Part shown: positions 33,801 to 48,800 of the stretch, piece by piece
Layout of the letters: each line of letters begins with the position of its first letter
Position numbering within the stretch: the stretch's first letter is position 1
Assembly (NCBI GenBank): GCA_964019415.1
Contig: OZ025886.1
Span: 5,847,503-5,911,502, forward strand
Source: Ianthella basta
Lineage: Eukaryota > Porifera > Demospongiae > Verongiida > Ianthellidae
Direction: 5' to 3'
DNA length: 64,000 bases
Position numbers and translations under genes: made by a program
Notes under the pieces: generated by a model
Database searches by the model: none
Told to the model about the DNA's origin: nothing
What the model saw: only the letters and a program-made list of their open reading frames with translations

Positions 33801-36800
33801 GCATTCTCTCTTTCCAATAATGGCATATACTGGTGTCGGGCAGTATCAATCACTTCTTTTGTGCTGGAGAGTAGACGCATACTCTTCGGGACTGGTCAGT
33901 GCTTGCTTGCTAACTCCTCCATTTCCTCACTCCACCATCTTCACTGACAGTGCTCATCCCTCACAGGTCCTGCTACAGTGACACGAGTGTCAGAGCTTTA
34001 CATTGAGCTGATTTGTCCCCTCTTACTGAAGCTAGAAGTGATGGTCACTGGAGCCTACGAGAGCCTGACTTGGAGCCTTAATGGTATGGAGCTAGAGAGT
34101 GACTCAGTCAACTTCACTGACTTCCGTCAGACACTCGCCATCAGTAGCACAACATTTGTACATGCTGGAGAGTACACAGCTGATGTGTCAGCTAATGATT
34201 CAGTCACTTTCCAAGTCTGGAAGTTCAGTGAGTTGTAGTTGGCATCCTATCTTTTGTATGCCTGTACAGTGTGTATGTACTTATGTCCTCCTTACAAGTG
34301 ACTACAACTGAACTTAATGTTCAAAGTATTGTATTGTTTCGACAATGATACCTGCTGTTATCATCGATGGCATTTACAACCAGAGATGTGCCCTACCATT
34401 AGGATGTTGTTTTGTACCAAGTGCACGTACTGTACATACATACGTAGTGAGACAGTATGGGAAGGACTGAATTTGGTGTTTCTGTGGTGGTTCAGGTACT
34501 GTCCAGTGAACTCAACGGATATGTATTAGTGGTAACAACTACTGCTGTTGACACATCATTGGGCAGTCACTTGTTGTTTGATACTAGTTGATGGTTCACC
34601 GATACCTCAAAGAGAGGGCCTGTGCTTCCTAGCCTATAGTCATGCTGTGTTTACTCAGAACAAGAAATACATATCATTCGGCTTATGTCCATTGGACATG
34701 TGCACACACCCTTACCAATTGCAATATATTGTGACTCCCTTAACTCTGTACTCAAAACTGAGTTTGGTAGTTGCTCCAAAGTCAACACAAACTGGTCAAT
34801 TGTCTAATGTATGTGTGGACATGGCCAATTATCAGACATGTCATCCAATGCGTGTAAATTGTACATACCATGTGGACTCCACAATGGATCTTCTGTTGCT
34901 TATACTACTGTATGTACTTACGTACAGTAAGTGATTTCATCAAGGGTAAGTGAATTGTTAGGAAGCCACACTGTTGATGTATGTTTGTGTGGCTATGCAA
35001 GTCACATGATGATCACATGCTAAAACATATAATTTGACAATTGGCAAACTTGTGCATCTCTGTTTTGCTATTGTAAACTGTATGTTTCCACCTCCTGAAG
35101 AGATGGCATCTGATAATTCAATTATTGTGTGTCTATACTGTTGAAATTTATCCTCTGTTATGTATCTTCACTCAGGTGCTCCCCAAATTATTATCACCAC
35201 AATAACCTTTGTCATTCAAGGAGACATGCTCACTATCAACTGCTGTGTGATGTCATATCCCCAATCCAATGTGTCACTGTTATTTGGTGGCAATCCACTA
35301 GTGACAAGTGTCTCTGAAGTATTTAACAATGGCTTGTTCAGCTATTATGTGACTTATACCACTATGGCGATGTACCCCAGTGATGAGAGCAACTACACCT
35401 GCTCAGCAACCATCACCCACGGCCAGCCTGCAGTGACAGAGGTGCACAATGAAACTGTCTTTGTACCTGTCTATGGTGGGTCCTGTTCACATGTACACTA
35501 GGACATGGGAGGGTGTGTACATTACAGGTACACACCCACCACAGGCATGTACACATTGCAATGAATGTGCAGTAATTGTGACTGTGTTCTAGGGATGGGA
35601 CGAATGTTGAGTTTACTGTTCGAAGCTTTGTCTGAAATGCTTCAAATGCTTCAAAGCTTCATTGACATCTTGTGTGTGAAAACCTATCCAGGTCACAACT
35701 ATGACATCATTAAAATAGCTTTCTCATGCAATGGTTATAACTTGCACCTTCTCAAGATTGCATTTAGAATGGATAGAGATGTAATGAGAAGTGAACAGAG
35801 TGAAGCAAGGGCAATGCTTTACTTGATTTGTGTTACTTACTGTACAAAGAAACCATTGCATAAAAGCAAAACAATTTGAATAGTAAATTGGCTTTGAAAC
35901 TTTGACCCTCCTTCCCAGCCCTACTGTGTACACTATCCACACTCTCACAGTGCACAACTAGGACATTGGAGTAGAGACAGGAGTAGTAATGTGATCATGA
36001 CAGTGTATACTAGTCTGCTGTGTTGTTCCCTCCTCTTACTCACTGCACTCTGTCACAGTGCGCCCAACTGTCACTCTGACAGTGGGTGTTGGGTCAGTTG
36101 GAGATGTGGTCATATTCAATTGCACTGCTTCAGGGGGAGTCCCTTCTGAGTACACCTTCAGGTGGTTTAGGCAAAGTGTGGAACTATTTTCAAACAACTC
36201 AGTTACTGTCACAAGTGATGGCAACACTTCCATGTTGATGTTTACAGTTGAGCCAGACCACTTCGTTGGCTACACATGCACCATCAGCAACACCTTCACT
36301 GAAGCATCGGAAACTGAAGTGCTGAGAAAAGCATGTAAGTGCATGGAGCTGCCGTACACATCAGATGGATACAGGCATTAATATAGTGTGTTCATGCTAG
36401 TGCACTCCCTTGCACCCCCCCTTCCAGCTTTTCCATTAGCATTCATCACTCCTGCCACACCTGACCCAGTTGTACTTGGTACCTCCATCATCCTGACATG
36501 TTCCTCCTATGGCATGAGCCCCTTCAACATGACCTGGAGTGTCAATGGGAGTGTGATCGCTAGTGCAGAAGTGAATGACTCCCTCACCTTCACTGTGGAC
36601 CTAGTCTCCACTGACAGCTACACCTCCTACACTTGTACATCACAGAACACATTTGGCATGAACTCCACCTCTGTCACTCTGGAGCAAGCAGGTACTGCCA
36701 CTGAGTGTGATGTGTAGAATTGCTTGCCTTCAGATTAGTTGGGTGTGTTTAGAAAGCATGTCTGTGAATATCATTACTGTGTTTGTGCTCCATTATAATT

Positions 36801-39800
36801 GCAGTGCTCCTAACATATGCACTTCAATTTTATGGGGTGGTTTACGTATTTTTCAAAGATTTCACATTTTAAGTTTGTGAATGCCGGAGTCTGTACATTG
36901 TGTACATATTGATGTCTAAGAATGTTTAAGGATGGTAGCCGATTTGCGAAATCTGTGAATATTATACCACACAATAATTCTAGCACATACGTAGAGTTTA
37001 TATAAAGCATGTGTAACCAAATTGCATGTATACAGCTATTAATGCAAGGTGTGAATATCATCATTTCTTCACAGTGCCTCCGGTTGTGACAGCAGTGGGT
37101 GACCTCACTGAGACAGTCACTGTCAATGACAGCTTCTCCCTACAAGTCACAATCTCCCAGTACAACCTGCAGCCAGTGACAGTGGAGTGGGAGAGGAATG
37201 GCTCCACCCTCAGCAACACCGTCAAGTACCAGCTAAGCAGTGACACCTCTCAACTGGGGAATGGATCAGCAGAGTTAACTGCTCTGTTCACTGAGTCCCT
37301 TGTGGACAATGGGACCTACACTGTGACTGCTAGCAATGCAGCAGGAAATAGCAGTGTGGAGTTTGAAGTTGTCATACAGAGTGAGTGTGACTGTGTGACC
37401 TAGTGACTCCATACATACAGTTGGTGCCATGACCTTGCTCTTGTGTCCAACTCCTAGTTACCACTTGCTTCACTTACTCAATCGCATTGTCTCCTTCAGT
37501 TCTACCTGAGGCAGCTGTTATTTCAGACTCCCAGAAACCCACTGCTACCATTTCTGAGGGTGACCCTGGTGTACTGATGTGCACAGCCACTGGTGTCCCT
37601 GCCCCAACCATCTCCTGGTTCATGAATGGAACACTTTTAGCTGATGATGGTGTCATGATTATCATCACTAACTCCACTGATGACACCATGCCATTGTTGA
37701 GTGTCACTAGCACCCTTAATGCCACTAGTGTGACGAGGGAGAGTGCCTTTGCCATCATCACCTGTACTGCCTCCAATGGAGTTGGTGCCAACCCTTCAGA
37801 CAACACACAACTCATAGTGCAGTGTAAGTCATTGAGGGAGAGTGAAATGAGGTGTGGAGGAATGGAATCACAGTGTGCTATTTACTTGGAACTTTACTGA
37901 TTCCTGTTAATACACAAATTGGCATGATACATATTGTTTGTGTACTCTGTTGATATTATGAACTACTTTTCACTTGCAGAATATCACATTAGGACCACAA
38001 GTAGTGTACAACCATGCTGCATAGAAGGTGCACACAGTCACCAGAAGTTAGATGGATACCGTAATTGGGGAAATTAATGTGCTGTTAAAATAATGTGAAT
38101 CCAACCTATTTGAGTCCCTGAAATATTAATGCTTGTTTAAATAATGTGGGTACACACACATGCATAGTCACAAGGTAATTGTTCAAGTGTTCAAGCTACT
38201 GTTCATCAATATCAGCAAAAGGGTCATCCTCAGAGTCACTCTCAGCTTCATCCACTGCCTCACAGATTCCTGCTTCCACAAACCACATGCACATTTCCAG
38301 CCTCAGTTCTATAAGATAGTCATAGGCAGAGATAATCCACTCGGCACTAAGGGGCTTCATTACAGTTAGTTTCATGTCTACTGAATGTTCTCTGGCGGTT
38401 TTCCATCGTTCATTTCTTTTGACACCTGCTCTGAATACCATGATTGAAACTGGACGAAGGTGGTCTTTCAGGGGCTTGTTCAAAGAGAGGTCCAGTGGCT
38501 GAAGTACATCAGTGCAGTTGCTTGAAACGATTACTGAAATGATGTTATTCTCCAGCAGTAAGGACTCCATTTCACTGCCAGTATGGCCCTTGAAGGTGTC
38601 GAATATAACCACAGCCATGTGTTCTGCTCCCAAGCCTAGATCTTTTAGGGTAGTAGAGATGTAAGGTAGGATGATGTTCTTCACGAAGCGAATGCTGGTC
38701 TCACCATTGGCCCAGTGATTGGGAGTGTGCCACATGTCAAATCCTTCCAGAAATTGAGTTAGTGGGTGACATTGCTATGAAGTAGCAGTGAGCAAATGAG
38801 AAATGCTGTGATGGGTAGTGTATAATTTCTCTCCTCTGTGTTATCTCCTCAACAGTTGCACCTAATGTGACTGACAACTCTGCCAACCAAGAGGTGACCT
38901 CTCCAGACCCTGTCTCCTTCAGCTGCACTGTGGACAGCTACCCTTCCTCCAACATTACTTGGCTCCACAATGGGGCTGAGGTCCAGGCAGCACCTCCCAG
39001 AGTGACCATCAGCACAGTCCAGGTGGACAGCAGGACACAGGAGAGCACTCTGACCCTCCTCAACACCACTGCAGAGGACATTGGCACTTACAACTGTTCA
39101 GCAGTGAATGATGTAGGGTCAGACAGCATGACCACTGAGCTACAAGTGTTGGGTAAGTAGACACTGCTCCAATCCTACATGTGTATGTTGGCTCTTTACA
39201 TTTCCTTCCTTTCGTCTCTAGTTGCTCCAAAGGCAGCCATTTTGGACTCCCAGAAACCCACTGCTACCATTTCTGAGGGTGACTCTGGTGTACTGATGTG
39301 CACAGCCACTGGTGTCCCTGCCCCAACCATCTCCTGGTTCATGAACGAAACTCTTTTAGCTGATGATGGTGTCAGGGTTATCATCACTAACTCCACTGAT
39401 GACACCATGCCATTGTTGAGTGTCACTAGTAGCCTCAGTCTCACTAGTGTGATGAGAGAGAGTGCTTTTGCCATCATCACCTGTACTGCCTCCAATGGAG
39501 TTGGTGCCAACTCTTCAGACAGCACACAACTCATTGTGTTATGTAAGTTGTGTGTGTTACTAGTGATGTGTGTGAACCTAAACTTGAGTTACAAGATAGT
39601 GGCTATCACACCCAACACACAAGTGATAGTGCTGCTTAAATTAAGAGTATTCATACTGGCATGTGATTCTATGTAGCTTGTCTGATGTAGCCTAGATGTC
39701 TGCCTCTATTTTTGGCGACATTGTCCTGAGGCAAGTAGTGGGTCTGGCCGACGACTTGACGTTGCAACTTCTGCAACCTCTGAAGCCAGGGGAAGTGATA

Positions 39801-42800
39801 AACATTGGCTAAGGTATAATCCTCTCTTTAATCGTTGCCGCAACATGTGATACGACATGACACCTGTGTGTGGTGTATGCTAGTCCAAGCATACCCAAGA
39901 GAGATAAAGTAGTAGCCAGGGACCATGGTTATGTCAGCTTGAAGGAGGAGCAGCTGTTAGTGATGGACAAGTGTGCCATCGGAACAGATATGTTTGTAAC
40001 CATGCCAACAGGCTTGGATTGCTGATCTACGGATTGTTACTGACTGTTTTCAATTGCCTCCAAGGGTACACAGATCCAACATCAGTAGCTTTAGTCATTA
40101 GCCCACTGGCCTCTCTCATTGTACACTGCACACATGTCACCTAATTTGTGGATGTTGACGTATGACATAGAGGTATAGCCTGAGAGTGTGGGCAGAGACA
40201 GTACCATCAAGTTATCTAACAGACCCCTCCCTGCCTCCCAATGATGTCACTGGAAGAGGGTCTGGTCTACATCAGACTAGTATGTATCAATGTTGATAGA
40301 GATGTTTTCAGGTGTTACAGTGTGCAGCTGCTGTTGCATTTGATTATCTTCTTGTCCGCATCCCTGTAGTCTCCCCCAATGTGACTGCCATCTCTGCCAA
40401 CCAAGAGGTGACCTCCCCAGACCCTGTCTCCTTCAACTGCACTGTGGATAGCTACCCTTCCTCCAACATCACCTGGCTCCACAATGGGGCTGAGGTCCAG
40501 GCAGCACCTCCCAGAGTGACCATCAGCACAGTCCAGGTGGACAGCAGAACACAGGAGAGCACTCTGACCCTCCTCAACACCACTGCAGAGGACATTGGCA
40601 CTTACAACTGTTCAGCAGTGAATGATGTAGGGTCAGACAGCATGACCACTGAACTACAAGTGTTGGGTGAGTAGACACTGCTCCAATCTTACCTATCCAT
40701 TGAACCTATTTACATCTCATGCCTTTCTTGCTATATCTACGTATGTACTGTAGTTCCTCCTGTGGCAGCCATTTTGGACTCCCAGAAGCCCACTGCTATT
40801 GTTACTGAGGGTGCCTCTGGTGTACTGATGTGCACAGCCACTGGTGTCCCTGCCCCAACCATCTCCTGGTTCATGAATGGAACACTCATAATGGACAACA
40901 ATTCCACTGTTGTCATTACTAACTCCACTGATGGCACCATGCCATTGTTGAGTGTCACTAGCATCCTTAATGCCACTAGTGTGACGAGGGAGAGTGCCTT
41001 TGCCATCATCACCTGTACTGCCTCCAATGGAGTTGGTGCCAGCTCTTCAGATAACACACAAGTCATTGTGTTATGTAAGTTGTGTGTGTTACTAGTGGTG
41101 TGTGAGTCTGAGCTTGAGTTAAATGGATAGTGGCTATGACACCCAAGTTGATTAGAGCAGTATCCCACTTGGTGCATGCAGCTTGGTCTTTGTGCATTAA
41201 TATATAGACAGTGCCAATGGTGGTAAAGGGCAGTTCAGTAAGGGCAAGGTTGCCGATCGATTAGAATCCATTGCCTTTAACTTCCTCCAAACATGATTAC
41301 TCTATCTCACATTGTATTCTACCTTCAGTGCTTGGAGTGGGTAATAGCGTCACATGAACGACGTGTGGTTCACTGACTCAACTTCACTGAAGTGCGTCTC
41401 CTCATTCATTTGGCACATTGTATCATCCAATTCACTCTACCTTTATCACACCTCACTGCACAGTAATACGAATGCATCATACACCTCAATGTCATTGACA
41501 AGAAATAGGTATTTATACTGATACATTACAATATACAATACTGTACCTACTGTACTTGACATCCAATCCATTTGTGCTGAGGGTTCAGTGGACAGTGAAA
41601 GCCTGTATTGTTTGCCTGTACTGTGGGCAGTCTCACTTTTTCAATGTGAATTGTGTATTTCCTTATATGGTCATACACGTTACATGAATTCGAATGCAGG
41701 ATGTGATGTTTCACTTTTGTAGTCCCTCAATTGTTGCATCATTGCACTTCAGTATGCACCTATGCAGTGGGAAGTGTGTAGGCACTTGACACAAAGGAGG
41801 TTTAGTAGAGATGGCTGGGTACCTGTTACGAGTGCTGTGGTTAGTGTATAATTCCCTCTCCTCTGTGTTACCTCCTCAACAGTTGCACCCAATGTGACTG
41901 CCATCTCAGCCAGCCAGACAGTGACCTCCCCAGACCCTGTCTCCTTCAGCTGCACTGTGGACAGCTACCCTTCCTCCAACATCACCTGGCTCCACAATGG
42001 GGCTGAGGTCCAGGCAGCACCTCCCAGAGTGACCATCAGCACAGTCCAGGTGGACAGCAGGACACAGGAGAGCACTCTGCTCCTCCTCAACACCACTGCA
42101 GAGGACATTGGCACCTACTCCTGTTCAGCAGTGAATGATGTAAGGTCCACCAACATGACCACTGAGCTACAAGTGTTGGGTGAGTGAGGGAGTACTTCAT
42201 ACAGTGATTGTTTTGTACATGCACTGCTTACATGGAATAGGGACACTCTATAATTGTGCACTGTGTTTGGTTATGAGATTATGAGATGTTCTGCTCTACA
42301 TTCATCCAAGAAGTGAATACCAGAATGCAACTAGGTACATATTAAATATGTCATAAAAAGCAATGTAACAATCTCTAACTAGCTCACTCTACGTACAGTG
42401 CCAGAGCACTAGACATACGCAAGAACAGGACTAAGCCGTAGTGCACATACCTCATAGCACCATCACCAGTTGTGTGTGCTGAGGACTACCACTAATGTTG
42501 TACGCAGTACTGTTTACAGTCACATGTGTCAAGTTACTATTTTACTGGTGTCTGACTCACTGCAAACACCCACACAGTGACACCTTGCACAGTGCAGCCT
42601 CTGTCCCTCTTGATTTCTTGTGTTTGTTTTGTTTGTTGCTAGTGGCTACCTACACATGCACAGTGTTCTACAGTAACTGGCTACAAGTGCTCCTCTTCCC
42701 TCTCCTTGCTCAGTGTTTCCAGAGGTGAACATCACTGCAGAGACTGTTGTGGTGAATGAGACCAATCCTGCTGTCCTCACATGTGTCCACTGGCATCCCT

Positions 42801-45800
42801 GAACCCAACATCATGTGGATGGTGGCTCCTAGCTTCTTCATGTCTGGTGGTGGAGGAGCTAACATGATGATACCCACTGACTCTGATGGCATTAACTTCA
42901 ACATCTCATCCACCACAAGAGTGCTGGGTAGTCAGAACATAGAGGTGACCAGTACACTGACTGTGTACAACACAGCTATGGAGAGCACTGGTGTGTACAC
43001 TTGTGTGGCCATGAACAGCCTTGGCACTGTGATGGACACAGCAGAACTGATTGTGCAATGTGAGTATGTGTAATGGCAGCAACCCTACGTGTGACTCAAC
43101 TCATGTATGTTGTAGTGTACTACTGATCATGTCTTCCTCCTCCCCCTGCCTAGTTGTTCCAACTGTGGGCAGCATTTCACAGGACCAGGTGGTAGTCTCT
43201 CCTGATCCAGTTCAGATCTTCTGTTTCACAGCCGGCTACCCTCGTCCCACCATCATGTGGTTCCTCAATGGAGAGCCTGTCACTGCTAATGAGAATGTGA
43301 CCATTGACACAATTGTGTCACCACTGGAGGGCACAACACTGGGGCTTGGACTTGTCACTGGTATCCTGCGTCTGAATGTGACTCGTCCCAGTGACGCTGG
43401 AGTGTACGAGTGTGTGTCCTCCAACCTCCTGGGCAATGCCACTAACACGACCAGCCTGACAGTGCACTGTGAGTGACTACTCTGTCAATGTCCATTAATA
43501 CATACACAGTCAATACCTTGATGAAAAGTGGCCACCCATATGTTGTAATGAAATATGTAGAGTCCCTTTGTGAAGCACCCTACAAGTGTACTCCATTACT
43601 GCAGTATGTTTGCAGCATGCTAAACTATTATCTCGACCAATGTTTAGTTTGTGCTAACTGCCACCTTCTTTCACTCCGCCCTATTCCCAGTTCCTGTTGA
43701 GATTGATGTCTCCACATTCCAAGAGCTGTATGTGGTGAACGAAGGTCAGAATGTGACCTTCTCCTGCAGTGCATTTGGTGTCCCTGCTCCAAGCCTCTCC
43801 TGGAGAAGGGATGGGGTGGAGCTCAGTCCCTCCTCTGACAGCCGTGTGGTCCTTCTCCCCGAGGTGACCACCCAGGTGGACTACATGGGACCAGTGTACC
43901 GGACCACAAGGATACTGACATTTACCAATGTGATGGACAATGACACAAGGAACACACCAGGAGACATGTACCAGTGTGTGGCCGTCAACACTGTGGGGAG
44001 TGGTAACAACATGGTTGCAGCTGAGGATGTAAAGAACTTCTCTTTGTTTGTCCGAGGTTAGTGCCATCCGTGACTTGTGTGTGAACTGCTTTAGAAGTAC
44101 GTACATTGATATGGATCTGACCTTTCCATCCTTCCCACTCTCTTGTCTTTCTACAGTTGCCCCCACCTTCCAACGGGCATTGGATCCAACAAATGTCACC
44201 TTCCCTGCCAACCTTGTACTGTCCTACATTGCCACTGCCAGACCTCGACCAAACATCACCTGGTACAAGGACGGTGTTGAGCTGATGATGGGAGGTCAGG
44301 TGTCAGTCACTAGCAGTGAAATAGGTGAACATGTTCTGGAGAGCACTCTGACTGTGCTCAGTCCGTTCTTGGAGGGAATAGGGACCTACACATGTGTGGC
44401 TGAGAATGTAGTGAACACAGCCAACAGCACAGCAGAAGTGGTTGTATTTTGTGAGTCACTACTGAAAAATGCTTGAGAAGGCACTTTACCTTCCACCATT
44501 CACACTGTGCCCCTGTACTACTCATTCGCTCTGTACATTAGCCCTTTATTTCCGTCAGCTATGTATTTATCTCATATCCATCCATCTTCATTCCTCCTCT
44601 GTTCATACTTACAGTATACCATGTCAATCTATTCAATCTTCTGTCTCCTCCCTCCTCTATCCAGATCAATCCTTCCTCCGAGCTCTTCCAGTGGACCTGA
44701 CTGTGAACCAGTCAAGTCCAGCCACATTCAGCTGCACTGCACAGGGCAACCCAGTGCCGACCATCTCCTGGATAGGACCCTCAGCCAACTTCACTACAGA
44801 GGACACTCCTGGGGCCAACTTCACTGTGTCATCTGTACTGACCATTGACTCAGCAGTGAGAGCACTCCATGAAGGAGTCTACACTTGCAGTGCCAGCAAT
44901 GGTGTAGGACCATCCCCCAGCAGCAGTGCAACACTCGATGTACAAGGTACTGCAAGAGACACCACACACCACACAACACCAGATGTACTGTAGACCTACC
45001 ACACCTAATGAGTAGCACCCTCTATCTATCTTACACCGGATCTCATTATCAACTGCTGAGCTGTCAGCACATGTTGTGTTTCTCCTCCTCTTCCCTCAGT
45101 CCCCCCCACTGTGGAAGCGGTCCAAGAAAGGATTGTGGGTATCCAAGACTTGAGTGTCACTGTATCCTTTGTCATCTTGGATGCCTCCCCAGAGGCGCAA
45201 ACACAAAACATCCGCTGGACCTTTACAGACTTGAATGGAAACTCCTTCAACATACCAACTGACAATATGATGACCAACTTCTCCACCAACCTCACTGGGG
45301 TGTTCAGTAGTGATCGATTGAACCTTACCTTTTTAGGTTTAAACAATAATTTTGAAGGCACATACACAATGATGGCCACCAACGAAGCAGGAAGAGATTC
45401 TTTTGAAGTTGTACTGGTCATTGAAGGTCAGTGTCATCCATCAATGTGTCATGTTCATACAATCTACATGCCTATCAGCTCACAGTACAAATCCAATACT
45501 TACAGATGATAGTACACAGGTGATGCATTGTTTGTAGCAACGTGAATCATTACTTACAGTTTATGGTATGAATGTGATCTGTGGTGCATTTCATCTCTTC
45601 ATCTCTGATATCCTGCTTTCACAGGACCCCCTAGAATTATCAGATCTCCTGTCAATCAGCAAGTGGTGAATGGTGTGGATGTCACCTTTGACTGCCTTGC
45701 ACTGGCCGAACCTCTCCACTCACTGACATGGTACTTGTTTGGTGGAAATGGTATCAACACAACCATTGGGTCTGTCAATGGCACAGAGAAGATGATCGTG

Positions 45801-48800
45801 GACAATGAAACATACCAAATCACTGATTCTATGACCCTTAGTACCTACGGCAGGCTGGTTGTCAGAGATGTCCAGTTTGAAGACAGGGGAGTGTACATGT
45901 GTCTTGCTGAGAACAGACATGGTTCAGAAGCTGCCTCTGCCACTCTGGCTGTGCAGGGTGAGTGAGTGCAGACAGTGCTGGTGTAGTGCAATGTGCTGTG
46001 CAGTGTGCTGTGCATGCTGTGTTCTGTGGTGGGTGCAGTCAGTGCATGATGTTGTGCTGTTGATTCCTCTTGCAGTATCTCCCACGTTCCTGTCAACCTC
46101 TCCACAAATGGGTATTGTTATCAACACCACTGAAGATGTCACTTTGAACTGCTCCCTCCAAGGCTATCCCCTCTCCCAGTTGCAATGGAGAAAGGACGGC
46201 ACTTCACTCACTCCAGATGGTTCCCATGTCATCATCACCACCTTCAGAAGACAGGACCCAACTGACACCTACCCTTTCAGCAGTATCCAGGACAGCAATT
46301 TTGAGCCTATCCCTCAGGAGGGTCTGGAGTACTTTGAGGCTGTGAGTGAGCTGACACTGGTGCCTCCACTTCTGAGAACAGACACAGCCAACTACACCTG
46401 TGTGGTAAAGGCACAGTTTGTTCAGAACTACACTGAAACATCAGATAACATCCCTGTATTCATTTTGGGTGAGTCTTTTTGCTGAAAGTGTTCATCATGT
46501 GTTAGTTTGACTAGTGTAAGAAGAGATCAAGATACGTAGACTTTCCTCCCATCCTCTGCCCATTCCTGCCGTATATTGCCATTCATGCATGGCCATTCTC
46601 TGGTATTCACATTTGGAAAGAACAGTCATTCCCATGTACTCTAGTCACCCCTCCTTCTCTCCCTCCCCTGTATACAGAGGTGCCCGATGCTCCAGTCAAT
46701 GTTGCTATTATCAACAACACTCAGAGAAGTCAGGTGCTGTCCTGGGTGGTACCCTTTGATGGGAACCGTCCTGTCACACAGAACATCATCTACTTCATCT
46801 CAAGTCGTCAGTCCAATCTGACACAGATCTATCCACCTCTGGGAGGAGGGAGAACCCAATGTCAGACAAGTGGAGTCAGCACTGACCCTGTGCCGAGTGT
46901 CACCACCACTGACAACCCAACCACTGTCACTGTGTCAAACCTGATCCCATTTGTGGCCTACAGTTACACTGTGGTGGCTGTCAATGAGCTGGGGAGGAGT
47001 GACATGTCACAGCTGTCACCCTCAGTGCAGACAGAGGCAGCCGGTGAGTCATGAGGAAGAATTCTTTCCATCTACAGATGTGTAGTGTCTGTGTTATGGC
47101 AAATGGTGTCACTGTTCCAGCTACTTGTATTGTGTCCTGCACAGCTCCGGACTTCCCACCCCGAGGCTGTGATCCTATGTCGTTGTCATCTAGTTCTTTT
47201 GTGGTCATGTGGTCATTACCTGATCCCCTAAATGGCATCATTGCCAACTACACCATCGTGTACAGACCAGTGGATGCAGTAGCAGACTATGACCCAAGCA
47301 CATTGGAGGGCAGCACCGCAAACTACACTGACGCAAACACCACAATGCTCATGGCAGAGAGCCTTCAGTCAGCTGTACTGTACAGCATTCAACTGGCAGC
47401 CACCAACCAGATTGGGACCAGTCCCTTCACTCAGGACCTTGAGTGCACAGTCCTCACAAAGGAAGATGGTGAGTATAGTGGACTTCTTGACAGTTACATT
47501 TGCCTCCTGTGTCATGGAAGACCTTGTGTCAGTGGTACCTATCTCTTTTGTTCATGTGCAGTGCCTGGTGTTCCTCAGAGTGTAAACGTGATTTCTCCTA
47601 GCTCCACCTCCTTGCTGGTGACCTGGGACCACCCCCTGGCCCCTGACCGCAATGGTGTCATCACTGGCTACACCGTCATCAGACAGTCAGGCAGTGAGAG
47701 AGACACTGCAGAGCTCTTCAGCAATGACACCTCACACCTGCTGACAGGTCTTGTGCCATTCACTGACTACAACATCACTGTGGCAGGGAACGCCAGTGCT
47801 GGACAAGGGGAGTTCACCATGCCTTTCATAATGAGGACACTCAGCGACAGTGAGTGGAGGAGGGAGGTTGATAATGCTTTTGTATGTATAACATGTTCAC
47901 CATTGGCATACAAATGGCACTCTTGATGTATAGCATGCTATACTTATTTGAATCACAAACAATTCTTGTGAAATTCATCCCTCCTACTAGCCATTGCACC
48001 ACATACATGCTGTATCTTGGACTGTTCGTTCTGGTCTTTCCATTCCACTCTCAGCTGCCTCCCCACCACTCTGTCCCACTCTGACTGATGTCACAGTGAA
48101 TTCTCTAGTCTTCACATGGTACCTTCCAAACAATCCCAGAGGTGTCATCACTGACTATGAGGTGAGAAGACAGGAGCGGTGATGGAGGTTCTCAGTGGAG
48201 TAGTTTCGGCCATCACTTTCATTGCTCTACCACAGAAATGTCCATCTTGTAGGCCTTCATTGCCCTACTATTGGATATTTTGTAATCTGACAACACCCTG
48301 ATAAGTACAGGCTATCCTTCCAGCATCAAGGGCATTCAGTATATGAACCCCCTACCCTATTCACTGTTCAATGTTCTCTGCATTATTTGGACGATGCCAT
48401 CATATTATTCTTCATGCAAGCGCTTGTCTTTATAGCTCACTAACCACACAAGCTCATTAAGTGCTGCAAGCATGAGCCCCTGTCACATTAACTCAGGAAA
48501 TCCTGTATGTGAAGAGACTTATTGTTATTCTATTGCCACATTGCTATGTACCATATTCTCCTCTCCTGTAGATTTTACTGAGTGATACAAGACATTATAA
48601 TCCTAATTTCAGTGTGTCCTGCGCTGCTGGTTATTTGCTGTTAACTGTTAATGTTCTCCTTCCATTGCAGTTATCTCTCAGTGGTAAACAAAGTTATGAT
48701 CCTACTTTCAGTGACTCCCGCACTGAGAGGATGAGTGGTCTCACCTGTGGTGTATGTAGCAACCCACCATCTTGTGGGGAGCCCTCAGCTCAAGCAGACC

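Noticed and set aside
34548..34934. 128-residue + strand ORF in intron 6 of gene B
   Set aside because: No Ig or FN3 features, no splice signals in the right phase, and it contains no recognisable motif.
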